Part shown: positions 51,105 to 64,000 of the stretch, one piece after another
How the letters are laid out: each line of letters opens with the position of its first letter
How positions within the stretch are numbered: position 1 is the first letter of the stretch
From: Mactra quadrangularis
Lineage: Eukaryota > Mollusca > Bivalvia > Venerida > Mactridae
Assembly (NCBI GenBank): GCA_025267735.1
Contig: CM046298.1
Coordinates: 28,527,866 to 28,591,865, forward strand
Length of the DNA: 64,000 nt
Direction of reading: 5' to 3'
The notes under the pieces: generated by a model
What the model saw: only the letters and a program-made list of their open reading frames with translations
Told to the model about the DNA's origin: nothing
Database searches by the model: none
Position numbers and translations under genes: made by a program

Positions 51105-51530
51105 TCAGGATTACCGGCCTTTTATCTCTATCATTAACGGGTCAGGCAAACCGTAATGGCCGCCCCCTCAGTTATTATTCAGGTAACAAAATTTTCGTTT
51201 ACGTTTTCTTTATCTTGCATCATCATTTGATGACGATAGTAACTTTAGTAGGAGTTCGGTACTCTATAGGTCATTCGAGTTCGATTTTTCTGATACCACG
51301 TATATTTAGCGAACGATTAACTAAAAACCATGTCTCGAAGTGAACACAATTCGGACGTTGATTAGTCTCGTTAGAATTTCGGATACTTTATTTAGCATAA
51401 ATGTAACCGAACAACTAAACAAATCCACTGTAATTCTTGTACAATGATCTTTTCATTAAAGCTTCCGTAGTGAGAAATGTTCATTTGAAAACATAATTAT
51501 CCAATACCTAATTCATTACATTCATAACAT
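51105..51530 (+). repeat. Dispersed repeat G, copy 3
   Basis: Matches 28975-29480 in order: GGGTCAGGCAAACCGTAATG, CCTCAGTTATTATTCAGGTA, GATTAGTCTCGTTAGAATTT, GTTCATTTGAAAACATAATT. The proximal GCGGCCATTATCATGC part is missing at the right. Confidence 0.7.
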
Positions 51531-52414
51531 TAAATTCAGCATTTAGGACTTTAAGACCACCAGACATGATATATTGTATAGGTGGTCCATATAGCAGAAC
51601 TTCGCTGTTTTAACTCTTTAAATTAATTTGTTTGTGGGTGGGAACTAGTCTATCTGTGTTGCAATAAACTGAGTACATATTATAACATTTATTGAATAAA
51701 AATGAATAAATGTACAATACTTTGTGATGAAATATTTTAGACGAAGTAAAAAATAATCATTGAACTAAAGCCATGTAACTAAGTGATGTACATGTATGAT
51801 GTACCATTAATATCACATACAGGATATTGTTATATCACCATACAGAAGTACAACACTCATAGTACCAGATATATGTCACAGTATGTCTTCATTAAGCTAA
51901 TGGATACCAGCATCATCTTCCCACAAGTTGGCACAATATTTTTAGTACAAGTAGAAATCAATGCTCACTATAAGCACTGTCTACTGACAAAGTCTTGATG
52001 CGCCTTCGATATTAAAAGGATACGCCCATGAAGCTAAAGGGAGTGGTATATTTTCAGGATCACAGTCACCTAAACAACAACAAGTAGTAAGGTTAAAAAC
52101 GCTTGTTTTTCGCTAATTCCTCTTTTTCAAACAAATAATTGAATGGCATCAATAAACATAATTTAACTAATACTTTTCTCTTCTCGAAACCGAAAAGTCC
52201 CAATTGGTCCAATAAATTTTAATCTTGAGATCTAAATCCTTCATTTCGTATAACTGTATATCATGTCATGCCCAGCAATTGATGTGAAATGGGCTTTCCA
52301 TAAAATGTACAAAATATGAATAGTTGTATTCTGTCACTAAATATGCTAAACTATCTGTAGCTGTATGTAATAAACAGTAGCTTAATACTGCATGTATTTT
52401 CAATATTATGCTCA

Positions 52415-52725
52415 ACTCCAAAGGCGGATCTTACAGAGGTCAGGAGGTCCGTACCCCCTAGAATTTGGAAAATGTTCCTGTCCATTAGTATATTTGTTGA
52501 CTGTGAGTCAATTTTAAGTAGCATGAAGCAATTTTTCTCGGTGCTTAACATATATTTAATGGTTATGTATCTTTTATTACTAATATTTTGCATTATTTTG
52601 CAAAATGTTTATAAAGTGGTTGTGGTTCGAAAGTTTTGATCCCCCTATAAATATTCGGACCCCTCCCCCCTGGAAAAAACCTGGATCCGCCCCTGGAAAA
52701 AAACCTGGATCCGCCCTGAACTCGG
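52415..52725. mobile_element. hAT-like MITE with GGCGGATC ends
   Basis: Left end CCAAAGGCGGATCTTACAGA and right end CCTGGATCCGCCCTGAACTC are inverted repeats. The right end is duplicated (two copies of GGAAAAAA-CCTGGATCCGCCC). 'GGGGCGGATCCAGG' termini are a common feature of animal hAT-type MITEs. A DPGFFPGADPGFFQGG-like peptide can be read on the - strand; it is a translation artefact of this terminus and not a gene. Confidence 0.65.
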
Positions 52726-53082
52726 TGTTATCCCACTCCATGTCCGATTTAAAGAAGAACCAACTTATCAATTCTGAACTGTTTAAAGTTTTATAGATTT
52801 CTTCATCAGTATCTGAAACAAAATAATTCTTCTATTGTCAGTTATCTCTGATATTTCATCAAGCATTTTAGTTCTACATGTACATTTACTATTATTAAGC
52901 CAAACGTTAGGCCAATGAAAATAATTGCACAATTTTCGTCCTGTTTTGATAAAATGGAGAGGCCTTGGCATTTTTCATAATGAATTCTATAAATACATGT
53001 ATTAAATCGCGAATGACGATTGAGATCTATATTTCAAAATTTAAGTTTGTTTATATATACTATGTTATGTTTCGTTAACTGT

Positions 53083-53315
53083 AAGCTTTCTTGTCTATGA
53101 AGGTTTTTGGAACGATGTCTAAACATCGTTTCAATGGTAACAAGAAAGTTTAAGATTAATCTTTTCACGCTTCAACAATTTTCAACATAGACAAAGAGGC
53201 ATAGTTCAAGCGTGACACTCATTAACATCTCATTATGATAAAAACTACGGTCGGTCGTTAAAGTCATTCATGAATGTATATCATCTAGCTTTGCATAACA
53301 CCTGGTGGCGCTTTA
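53083..53315 (-). repeat. Dispersed repeat, second copy of that at 1393-1620
   Basis: Reverse complement of 1393-1620 with indels (TTTTTGGAACGATGTCTA, TTCAACATAGACAAAGAGGC, ACACCTGG at the right end). Confidence 0.6.
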
Positions 53316-54149
53316 AGGTGGGTCGGTACCTTACTCGGAGGGAAAAACGAAAAAAATATTTTGTTCACCGATTGTAATAAAAGTTGGCAGGCAGATACCT
53401 TCATGCTTCTTGTTTGTTTTTCTGGCAACCTTAGCGACGTTGTCGTTTTTTTTTCACGACGTCATGGACATCACAATGGTTCGCGCTAAAAATAGGTATG
53501 AAATTACATGAAACCCACGTATTTGAGATATTGAATGTCCGAGGTCAATGATTATTATACCGAAATGTTTCTGAAATATTGTTGCATACAATCATTTTGT
53601 TCCGATTATCCAAATATCACGTCATTCGTAAAGATTGTACATTTCATCACTGAATTTAGGATTTTCACGTCTAAAAGTTTTCACCAATTGCCGAGTTATA
53701 ACGTTTATTTTCAAATAAAAGCAGAACGGTGGTCAAATTCTTATCGCGAATTTTGAAATCTACACACTTTTTGTGTCATTTTAATGAAATAAAAAAGGAA
53801 AGTGAAAATATTCACTTCTTCAGTGTTTTAACATATTGAAAGAATCATCAGGGACAGATTGTCATGCTATATATATTAAAACACACACACATATTTTCGT
53901 AATTTCGCGAAAACCAAATGGTAATATGTTGGAAAAGAAATTAGTCTCAGAGGACCTTTATCGCGTGTAAACAATAGAAAAAATGTCATCCTTGTCATAG
54001 ATAAGGATAGTTTATTGTTACGACCGAAAGATTGGAGAAAGTGGGTGTAGAAATATATCAACAAATATGCATATTGCTTCCACAATCACTTGGGCGTCGT
54101 GTAGGGTACTTGGTACGTAAAAATTATCTATATTATTTCAAATTTCATG

Positions 54150-54475
54150 TAAATAACACTGTATGTAAAAACACAATATGTACAAATTTATCAAATAATA
54201 TTCTGTTCTGTTCTGTAAATATACGGTTAAAATATTCTATAGCAAATATATCTGCTCCACTAAATAATGTAAGGCTACATGCATGTATATACAGTATAAC
54301 CTCCGCAAAGCGGTCATTTACAAAACAAATCCTCAGCTCAATAACAGCTTTTGATATTTCCCTTTGGGGTAATTTTAATTGGATTTTACCTCTCTAGAGA
54401 AACGCCCTCTGAACACCAATACATTTTTGTTCCTCCCAGTGGGTGTTGTTCAAGACACTTGTACTGTACAACATT
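54150..54475 (+). repeat. Dispersed repeat I, copy 1
   Basis: Contains ACAGTATAACCTCCGCAAAG, ATTTCCCTTTGGGGTAATTT and TTTTGTTCCTCCCAGTGGGT-GTTGTTCA. It is related to 58470-58665 (ATTTCCCTTCGGTGTCATTT, CCCAGCGGGTGTTGTTCACA). A TTCTG pentamer repeat lies at ~54200, as at ~34173 and ~39830. Class unknown. Confidence 0.55.
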
Positions 54476-54949
54476 AATACTCTCTGATAATGATTCTGGT
54501 TACGTTTGCTAACCAATTAACAAACACCAAGTTATATTTACTTGCCATTGTTACAATTACGATTCCCGTATAAGATTGACGTCTTATGTCATTGATTACA
54601 TAATATAAATAAAACATTGTTTTTTTTAACAAAGTAAACCCTACAGTTCGGTTAGTTTACCTCGGTTTAGTGAAATTTTGACCCCCATAGGACATTTTTG
54701 TTGATGCAAATCTAATGGTCGATTATGTAGCTGAATGCCTCCCTGAAACCGTACGTGGGAATGTATATAATCTAAGTCGCCCTTAAGTCCGTAATCCAAG
54801 TCAAAAGTCAACTAGGTGAATAAAATTCTTAAATATTTCGTATAACCATATATCTAACAAATTACTCAAGAAAATGAATAGTTTTTGCCTCGAAAGTGTA
54901 GAGAACTGTACAAATTCTAGTAACAGCATTTTATTGTATGATTACTTCC

Positions 54950-56045
54950 CTTTTTTGAAATCGTAGGTAGACTATGTTGCACGACAAGTGTTTGCAAACA
55001 TGTGTCGCTATTCATATATAACTCTAATACATAATTACATTTTCCTCAAGATAGACCTGATATGACCAAAAACAATATTATTACGCTAGCATTGTCATCT
55101 CTCTCATTGAGAACGTCCAATTCCATCAGTACTGATTAGAAAGCATTGCTTTATTCCATAACTTAATTATCTTTATCATTGATACTGTCTCGACTCAAGT
55201 ATCTCTGAGATACCTATGATATGTTATATTAACTAGAGCCTGTAACTAGATTCCATCAGCAATTATAAAAATGATTATGTTTTAAGTGTTTTATCTTAAT
55301 TGATGCTTAGAGAAAAATATGACAGCTCAGTCGAATATCTTTATGTTTACGCTTTACAGTACAGTGAAATGTGGTGTTATAAAGTGAAAATATATAATCG
55401 TAACGTCAAAAAAACGCCATCTTAACAGAAAAATGACGTCATCTAAATGGAAAATGAGGTCTCGTAGTAAAAATGTAAATATCTCTGATTGAACACAGAA
55501 AAGGCACGAAAAAACATAATAACTGTCGATTTTGGCATAAGATATATATAATTCAACTCGTAACTATCCCCCTCTTAATCATTGTTATATGAGATCAGTA
55601 CTTAAGGTAAAAATAATCTTACACCAAAGTCTACCTTTATCGTAAAACTTGCTACGTGTACACTTCTGTTGCAAAACAAATTAAAAAAATCTTCCAAATA
55701 GGTGTCGCTATTTATATAGGTTTTTTTAATTGTTACATCTCCCTCAAAATAGACCTGAAAAGAACAAAAACAAAATTATTAAGCTAGCATTGTCAACTGT
55801 CTCGCGACGGACGTTCAATTCCATCAGCACTGATTAAAAAGCATTGCTTTATTCTATAGCTCGATTATCTCTATTATGGATACTGTAACGACTTAAGTAT
55901 TTTATTATTTTTCTATTTCTGAGATACCTATTCTATATAATTAACTAGAGACTGTAACTAGATTCAATCAGCAATTATATAAAGGATATTGTTTATAGTA
56001 TTTTTATCTTAATTGATGCTCAGAGAAATATATGACAGCTTGGTT
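54950..56045 (+). repeat. Tandem duplication of a ~700-bp unit (two diverged copies)
   Basis: 54950-55345 and 55640-56045 share GTGTCGCTATT-ATATA, AGATAGACCTGA-A-GA, GCTAGCATTGTCA, CAATTCCATCAG-ACTGATTA, AAAGCATTGCTTTATTC and TTTTATCTTAATTGATGCT. They are offset by about 695 bp and diverged by many substitutions. No coding frame is common to both. Confidence 0.75.
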
Positions 56046-56049
56046 ATAT

Positions 56050-58465
56050 TATATTATCTATATTTCATGCTGTACAGTGAAATGTGGTGTTATTTGCGGA
56101 AAATATAAGATGAAAATAAAATAATATTATGAGCTGGCTTTCCAAAGCGATTAAACACACACAAAGCTGGTTAGTTCTGGTTTGATTCTCACCCAAATGC
56201 ACTTCGTCATTTATTTATGTGAGATTTTTTCTAGTAAAATTGGAACCAGAAATAATAGGATTCAAGAGTGACTTTTCATAATCGAGCAACAGCACAATTG
56301 GCAATGTTTTGGAGACGATTATAAACACAAATCGAATGGTAAAACGTTAAAACAATTTTATACTTCACCTATTAACATCTTAGTTTATTACATTAAATGA
56401 AACCGTAACAATGCTAATGTAATGTGAACTTTAGTCGAGCATTTTTTACAAATATCTATATTTTTTTCAAGTTACTCAATTACATTTTAATTTTATTAAC
56501 ATTGTCGCAGATCATATTTTATTAAGAATAGGCGTCAAACACTTGCGACGTTTCTATCTCGTAATTTAGTTGGTATGAAGCCGTAGGAATGAATCAGTTA
56601 AATATGTCTTTCTAACTTGGATATTTTAAGGAAATCTGCTATTAATCTTTATCAACTTTATTAACTTTAAGACTGTACAGGCCCTTCCATTACAATACAT
56701 ATTTCATAAATTCGATATAACTGTTCATATACATTGTACAGCTGAGTTTTACTATAAAAACCTCATTGATTATTCAATTATACAAATTTTGTCAATTTAA
56801 GTCCAAAATGTTCAATTTGGACAAACTGAAACTATATTAAGACCGTTCAGTTATTAAGACCATTGGTTTTGATGGTCATAATGGAAAAAAATTACTGTAT
56901 CTCATTTTTAGAACCACTGCTCTAGATGAACAGTGTCCGACCGAGATATAAAACAGTAGTTACCATGGTTCCAAGTAAATACCACCGTTCTTATATTACA
57001 AGCATTATCAGAATATTCAACCTAAACAGCACATTATTTAATCCCAATGGACATATTTGCATGGAATGATAATGTGTCACATCTCAATAAAATGACAAAA
57101 AATATCGTATTAAATGGCATAGTCGTTCATGTGGATTTAAAAATGTCATATTTAATAGTTTAACTTCTAGTTTTCAGGCGTGCTTTAAATATTTGACGAT
57201 TCACTTTATGTTGAAACACTCTGAACAGGGAACTGCGCGTTTTAATGCCTGGCCATTATTTAGTAAAGTTGAATTATTAGGAGTATCACGATATTTTAAA
57301 TGGCGAAATTGTCTCCATATTGGGTCACAGTTTTTTCAAATAAGGCATTTGGGACAATCAATCTTCAAATAGTGCACGATTTGCAATATTATATTTATGG
57401 TGGTTTTCATCGCGGAACAGGTAAAATTCTAAAATTCTGAACAATTGTAAAAATCACAACGTTGTTGTCAAGTCAAAACCTCTAAACTTCAATTTTAAAA
57501 AGGGTAAAGTTACGAGGTTAAGATTAGACAACGACGACATTTAAAAACGATCGATCTTGAATTACACTTCTACTTTAAGATTTATTTCTCTCAACTGACT
57601 AGTGTCGAATGGTTGACATGTTCTAAAATATCTGTAATGTTTCACTGTTTATAGTCTGTTAAAGTTTCAGACAAATGTGCTAAGTAAACATACATTCTAT
57701 TTTAACCGACATATATCATGTGGCACCAGTCCCTTCGAAATAGAAGATATCACTGAAATTTTACTCATAAAATATTCTGAAATTTTCTGAATCATATTTC
57801 TAGAAACCTAAAAAACGACACAACAAAACATGTAGAGATAATGGCGCTATAAATCTATCATTCATTATAAGCTCTTTGATCATTACAAGTGATATTATTT
57901 TTTCCATTACATAAAATTCATAATAATCATAGATTACCAGACAGAGTGTACATACAACAATGATATAATGTCTTTTAGCAAAGTGTTTCGAGCTCGCGAG
58001 TAATCACTATAATTTATTCAGTCACATCATGGCAGTCAGTCAAACTACTATCTTTTCGAGAAGATGTTTCGGTTTTTAGGTCCCGTCCTTGTTCAAGCTT
58101 TCAATTCCAGATTCGCAGTCCGGCCTGTTTTCGATTCAGCTATCATTGTAAGTAAATGCCCTAGATGTCATACTATGTGTGTTTTCATCTCACATCTGTT
58201 CGTGTGTAAAGCATTTACGTGAGATTTCAATCCATATATGTTAGTGATTGTTAGATCTATTGGTATCGTTTCATTTTCAAACCTCTGACCAAATTCTAAA
58301 AGCAAACCTCATTAGCCTTACCATTCTCGACAGAACTCGCACTATCTATATAATTATGATATACTGTGACAATGACATTTACAATAGTAATTAGCAACTG
58401 TTTATTATATTGTCAGACATATTAGTATATACATCCATCAGTATTATGGTTATAATATGTGGTTA
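56050..58465. other. No gene or clear repeat seen
   Basis: AT-rich DNA in which I found no convincing exon, RNA gene or terminal-repeat element. Open frames are all short. Confidence 0.35.
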
Positions 58466-58469
58466 ACAT

Positions 58470-58665
58470 AATGCAATCAAACATTACACTATGGTTTATA
58501 ACCTCTTCAGAATGGTCCTTCTTTATAACTCTTTATAATCCTCAGATATTTCCCTTCGGTGTCATTTTAGTTCAGTTTAACCTCTGCAAAACAACAACTT
58601 CTGTGCAACAACATACTTTTGTCTCTCCCAGCGGGTGTTGTTCACAAGAGGTTGTACTGTATAAT
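58470..58665 (+). repeat. Dispersed repeat I, copy 2
   Basis: Diverged relative of 54150-54475, sharing ATAACCTCT, TATTTCCCTT-GG and CTCCCAGCGGGTGTTGTTCA. Confidence 0.5.
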
Positions 58666-58680
58666 ATAGGCAATGATTGA

Positions 58681-60560
58681 TTTTATGGTCCTAGAACTTG
58701 AAAATTGTTAAAAATTAAAGGAGCACGGTTAAATTCTGGATAACTGAAGGTCATTCGTCGACTTTGGTGCTGGATCGTTTGTATTTCACTGAGTGAATGA
58801 AAGCTTATTTTAAAGAGTGGCATAACCATGAAAATCATTTTCTGAGCTTATGAGGTGAATAATTTTTTTTTTAATTCAATATTGACGAATATTCTTTCTC
58901 TTTTTGCTTTTTGTGTTTTGTTACAGACGTTTTTACACTTATAGTACACGACATCTTTCCTCCTCTAAGATGATGTCATACGCTTTTTAAGATAGCCTCA
59001 TTTTGACGTTATTTTCAATTAATTGAAAATACAGATAACTCTATCAAATATTTTATAATTTCACTGTTTATCTTCATAAAATAACGATTTTTTCAATTTG
59101 TCCATTAATCAATAATATTAAACATATAAACGTTCTAATCAGTAACAAACAGTCGCTAATGTTCAAAGACATGCAATAAAACATGTGGTATGATATGTAA
59201 GAATCATTTTATTTGATAAATAAATAAACGATTGTAACCTTCAAAGAAATTTTGGTTCATAATTTTCAAACAGCACAATTACAAAGTAAAACATGAAAAC
59301 TGCAATCAAGCCGTAATGGCTCTCAAGTCAAAATGTCCTTATTATAAAGCAAAATATGGAATGTTAATGGGCAAATGCAATAAGCAAAGCAAGTAAAGTA
59401 CATACTTCAGACAATATTTGCTTAAACTATAAAAACATCAATTGGCAAGCACGTCATAAAAAACAAGATAATGCGGCAGATTTCTTTAAAAGTGACGGCC
59501 ATCTTGAACTTAGGACTGAAGGCATATTTGTCGTTAAATATGGACCCAATGTATCATCAGTATAAAACAATGTTCATGTTTCAATAAGTAACAGATTTAA
59601 TAACAATCTCTTTTGTTACATCGACTTCAAACTACCCATGGAATACAACAAAGCAAAGTCGAAGGGGGGACACTTATATTCTACTGTTCCACCCAGGGAG
59701 AGCCGCTCGTTAGAGGTGCCTTTAGGAGAGCTTATACTATTTCAGTCGCTATGTTTATTATTATCACTATGATTTGCAAATCAAATGTATTGCCAATATT
59801 ATACATGTATATATGATTCTGCAAGCCTATAATAAGTCAGCAATGTCATAAAAATAAATGTATGTTTCTCATCTTTACTTTGAAAAATGATTGGGCAATG
59901 GACTCTTCAAATCTTAATCCTATTACGAGTATTATTATTACTTGTATTAAAACATTCACAAAAAAGATATCCAAACTGATATACGTATAAGTAATATTAC
60001 AATGCTAAAGTTTTGTTATCTGTCAGTGGGTTTATGTTGTTATAATGTGTAATTCGAGAAAAAATTACCACTCGGTTCTGATATGTTATGTTCTGTAGGG
60101 GGTAATTTGAATGACTGAGATTTTTCAATATTTATCTGATTCAATTACAAGTAATGGAACATTTTGGCAGAGACTGACAGTGAAAAATTCTAGCAATTAA
60201 CGTTACCTAACTAAAGTACCCTCCCTTTAATTGGGACTCTATGGAAATGAAACATTGCTTAAAAGAGCACTTTTGATAAAACCATTATTGATACAATTTC
60301 AAGAAATAGACAAATCATGTAAGCAACGTTCATTTTAAACACGATATTACCACATACAGAGTAAGTATGGCGTGTTTGTATTTAAAAATTGATTTGTCTA
60401 GCAACTTATCTACGGCAAACTACACATCATCTCAGTCACAGCGAGATTTTGCAACATTCGGTCATAACAACAACTTTTGTAACCTAGCAACACAAAATTC
60501 CTTATCAACTTCTCGATTGATCCATGTTTTTCGCGCCATTTTTAAATTTCAACAATTTTA
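58681..60560. other. No gene seen downstream (3') of the GPCR
   Basis: This stretch lies 3' of the - strand receptor gene and could contain its 3' UTR. Two short related segments, ACATCATCTCAGTCACAGCG / ATCATCATCTCGTTTGCAGC with GTAACCTAGCAACAC, repeat at ~60425-60490 and ~60560-60605; this places the receptor's stop codon near a small tandem repeat. Confidence 0.35.
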
Positions 60561-60579
60561 GTAACCTAGCAACACCGAT

Positions 60580-61707
60580 TTACATATCATCATCTCGTTT
60601 GCAGCGAGATATTCGCGCCATTATTTCATTACAACGATTTCTAAAATATCTATCCATTTTGATATATAAAAATGGATTTATAATACTGTGAATGAAATAT
60701 ATTCTAAAAAATATTGAGAAAAAGAAGAATTCGGTTGTAGATAATTTTGTTTGATCAACCCAAGACAATGACAAGTAAAATACGTAGGTCACTATGAACA
60801 CAAGGGTTACTATGAATAAAAGTTTAATTTTAGACGGAATAGCTGGTTGACACGGTTTGCATTGACAATGACCTAAATATAAACCTTTTGAACACTGATG
60901 ACGTAATTCTTGCAATTGGAACAACTCGGCTTCTTTCGACCTTTTTATCTTCATCACTGTCATAACTGCATGTCAAATTCTCGCATACAATATAATTATT
61001 GCAATACTGATACCAGTTTGTACCCCACATAACGCCACTCTGTAAGCATAGCGAAGCATTGAACTCGTGTAATAAGGTTCTGTAACGCAAAGGTATATGT
61101 CCACATCGACGCCATTAAAGTCCACCATTTTAGATTTTGTTATACCACAAAGAACGGCTGATGGTATTGACGTCAAAACAGCCAGGAATAAAGCAAATAT
61201 ACACAGACGAGACGCAAGATTTGATGAATATTTCTGTAGCTTAGCAAAGAACAATGGATGACATGTCATGATGTAGCGATCAATTGCGATAAGCATAAGA
61301 CAGTACGACGCAGACGACGCGGCAAATACGTTAAAGAAACATTTTGTTTTACATAGTTCTCTTTCAGTGAAGTTAAAATAACTCAAATGTTTAATCATTT
61401 CTGCTGGTATCAAAGTCAGACATGTAATCAAGTCAATGAAAGCTAATGTCAAAACATAAACTCGGAACTTCTTGTCTTTGAACTTTTTTCCACATCCGTA
61501 AACAATAAACACCAAAATATTACCCACAATTCCGATCAATCCGAAGAAGCCAAGAACAATGGTGTACGGAAGAAGTGTGCTAGCGTAGCGTTCATTGAGT
61601 TTGTCAAGTCTTAAACTCTGGTCGGTTTGGTTAGTTCTATTGTCGACTAATTCATTCACACTGATGTTATACACCTGTTGAAACGTTTCAGAATCATTCG
61701 ACGCCAT
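60580..61707 (-). CDS. Single-exon class A (rhodopsin-like) GPCR with one in-frame TGA after TM5
   Basis: From ATG at 61707 the frame runs 376 codons to the stop at 60580, broken only by TGA at codon 245 (60973-60975). Before it: N-linked sequons (NIS 14, NRT 23, NQT 26), TM1 with GIVGN (N63), TM2 LAFID (D92), Cys119, TM3 ending in DRY (143-145) as AIDRYIMTCHP, TM4, Cys207 for the extracellular disulfide, and TM5 ending IIILYARI. After it, in the same frame: a basic third loop, TM6 (KLLFIVTLVFIVTYVFYLSL) and TM7 with NPFLY (344-348), then a basic tail. Typical Trp4.50 and the TM6 CWxP motif are absent, as in many lophotrochozoan orphan peptide receptors. The ligand is unknown. The TGA replaces what is probably a Trp or Arg codon. 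It could be a sequencing or assembly error, a null allele, or a young pseudogene. Confidence 0.8.
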
Positions 61708-62870
61708 TGCTACTCTGTATTCTACCTAGCAATTATAAATGTGTACAAACGCAAATGAAATTTAAGTACTCCTATTTCTACATTTAATGTGACTCTATGC
61801 ATTGAGCAGCTTCAAATGTACCTAGTTCATGGGCTATCCACTCATCTGCAGAAGAATAAAACGAACATATTCCTTCATGTTTATTTTGACAAAAAATTGC
61901 AGATCAGTTTAGAACTTTTTTGTCGCTCTCATCTCAATTCTTATGCTTAATAGCCACAAACAAGCAACTAGAATATCCTATCATATAGATTTTATAACCG
62001 TCCATTCATCGCTACATAAACTCACACTTCGTTGCTTTAATTCCAATGAATATCAAAACAGGCATCCCATCGGCCTTTTAATATCACAAACACAGCAAGT
62101 TATGAATTTATATCCAAAAGCTCAAAAACAGAAACATCAGCATTTCATTAACTTCTTTTCAATATGTTATTGGCTTTAAGTATTCTTCTGACAGTTTTAA
62201 CAATAACTGCCACCCACGTCTTGTCTTTTAAAGTTACTGTTGATCTAAGAATGTCAAGTGCATGCGGTCTTCATTTGCATCCAGAATCTGCATCAAGTGC
62301 ATTCATTACTGAAAATACAGAATAAAATAAATAAAACAGTAACAATTATATAGGAACTATCTAGTAAGTTAAAAAAAAGAGAAGAATGAATTGTGAATCC
62401 AATATCAATGATTGGAAATAACTATCATTGTCCCACATGTTATACCTGTTAGAAACATTTAATAAAACATCCATTAGTATAACATTTCAGAGTTTGAAAC
62501 ATTGTTCAGTTAAATGGTTTTATGTTACAATATCGTTACTACCCACACGTATTTATTATTCTATTATCGTAACAAACATTGAATCAATTTTATGTTGACA
62601 ATTACTTTGTTATGGTTGTTGCGTCAATGTGACCGGATGGAAAGACGATACCAACTACTAAAGTTCCAATCATTTAAATGATTTAATTTGTAGAAAATGG
62701 ATATAGACGTTACCAAGCGTCATCAACTTTATTATTCTCCAGAAACAGAGTGGTGCTGACAATCAAACTGTTTCTGCCTTTTTAGCTGATGTTTTTATTA
62801 ACACGTAAAATAGCAATCAAAGGGTAACCACTACAACATAAATTTATTCTAAAATGTGTCATTAAATAGT
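61708..62870. other. Upstream of the GPCR, no feature recognised
   Basis: The receptor's promoter should be in the first few hundred bases. I see no convincing TATA box, repeat ends or exon. Confidence 0.35.
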
Positions 62871-62875
62871 TTAAG

Positions 62876-62995
62876 TGGGTTTAACGCCGCGTCAACACAA
62901 AATATGGTCATATTACGACGGCGAGCTTTACTAAAGCAACTTAAATGAACGTTTGTCTTTACCAGTACTCATTAACCCTTAAAACTTGTCTTTTC
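62876..62995 (-). mobile_element. SINE 3' fragment related to type C
   Basis: Only the tail and part of the body remain: GGGTTTAACGCCGCGTCAAC, GGTCATATTACGACGGCGAG, TTTACCAGTACTCATTAACC. The body wording (ACCAGTACT-A) fits type C as at 33630-33855, with loss of the tRNA-like head. Confidence 0.65.
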
Positions 62996-62999
62996 TATA

Positions 63000-64000
63000 T
63001 TTTATTACTACTGTTCACATTTATCCAAATGACCCTTACACTTCTAATTTACTTCAGGATCAGTGAAACAATATAAGCCTATGCTAGTAATCCTTTATTT
63101 GTAATCTAAGTTCGATATGATTTTGGATTTACTTGAATTGATTAAATAGCTTAGTTTCATTAATTTACTTCCTACACACACTGGATTGTCTATATATCGT
63201 TACAAAACGGTATATCAAAATGAAATTGGCAACTCAATGCCTTTATTGTTTGTTTCAATGTAACCGCTGGATTGTAAGATAATACAAAAAACAATATTTG
63301 TTTAATTGTTTACTTGATAGTTGGTCGATATTAACAAGTGCCAGTATCGTCATTTTAGTCTGGAATAAGAATGGAACGGACAATCATGTTCGTATGTTCT
63401 TAATGACATTTTAGTATTTTATCTCCATCTCTCTAAGTTTTTTTTCCATTAAGACTGTTAACAACTTCACTAGAAAGGTCACAATTCTGAAACTGACAGC
63501 ATCCATTATTAACTTATCAACTGGTGAACAATATCTTAAACATTTGAATAAAGAGAATGCTTAACTTTAATGTAAAATTTTACATGCGACTAAATTTAAT
63601 ATTTAAGATAAAGTTTAATCCTGCCATCACAGCTACGTGCTCAGTCGACTTTAAACTATTTTGCAATAACTCCTGTTTATTTCCAATCAGGTTACCCTCA
63701 TTGCAACCACTTTGGATATGGAGGAGTAAAGAAAACTAAGGTCAATTTCTGAATTCCGGAGACTTACTAAATTTTACTCAGTTAATCAAAGTAGACACTT
63801 CCAATGTGTATGTACAATTACAAAAAAACCAACTAATAACCATTAAATCTTCCTCAACATGGTCAACGATGAAAGAAAATTAAATGAATACTAAATAGGA
63901 ATTTGCTATATTTAAAGTGAATCTCAAAACTCATAAATTATGGATTTTACTCATGTATAGCAAAACAAACAATAAAAAACAAGCAATATATATAACAATT
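63000..64000. other. No feature recognised
   Basis: AT-rich sequence up to the window edge, with no open frame or repeat that I can support. Confidence 0.35.

Noticed and set aside
52580..52796. DPGFFPGADPGFFQGG-like peptide
   Set aside because: It is encoded by the duplicated GGATCC terminus of a hAT-like MITE, a known source of spurious proteins.
54032..54397. 121-codon + strand frame
   Set aside because: It overlaps dispersed repeat I, has no recognised motif and is not kept in the other copy at 58470.

Overview
This is an AT-rich, intron-rich animal genomic window. The best guess is a mollusc (bivalve or gastropod). Three things point that way: small exons separated by multi-kilobase introns full of transposable elements, tRNA-headed SINEs that share an AACGCCGT-type tail (tail orientation read on the + strand), and extracellular domains common in lophotrochozoans (EGF, three-finger CCxxxLCN, ShKT). 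No bacterial, viral or organellar genes were recognised. The species assignment is inference.

Layout. Positions 1-108 hold the last coding exon (ShKT domain, stop codon) of a gene that begins upstream of the window. A tandem paralogue follows. By matching splice sites, phases and domains I assembled a 12-exon gene on the + strand from 2704 to 38947. It encodes a predicted 674-residue secreted mosaic protein: signal peptide, a discoidin-like (galactose-binding-fold) domain split over exons 2 and 3, one EGF domain, a GKRR dibasic site, a roughly 180-residue histidine-rich core, a Thr/Ser-rich mucin-like linker, a ten-cysteine three-finger (Ly6/uPAR-like) domain split over three exons, and a C-terminal ShKT domain. 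All junctions keep the frame, and the summed exons are exactly 2025 nt. I do not recognise the protein as a known named gene.

The introns and the 39-60 kb gene desert are almost wholly repeats. They include three tRNA-headed SINE types, a fourth SINE ending in an (ATA/ATG) microsatellite, several hAT-type non-autonomous elements with 8-bp target duplications, a Mutator-like MITE with a 9-bp duplication, TA-flanked MITEs, two foldback or palindromic elements, minisatellites and several tandem or segmental duplications. One hAT MITE sits exactly on the 5' splice site of exon 8.

At the right end, on the - strand (61707-60580), lies a single-exon class A (rhodopsin-like) GPCR frame. It is complete from N-terminal glycosylation sites to the TM7 NPFLY motif but carries one in-frame TGA after TM5. 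The flanks (56.1-60.5 kb and 61.7-64 kb) show no other gene I can support.

All calls come from reading the sequence by eye. Domain names rest on motif and cysteine patterns, not on database searches.
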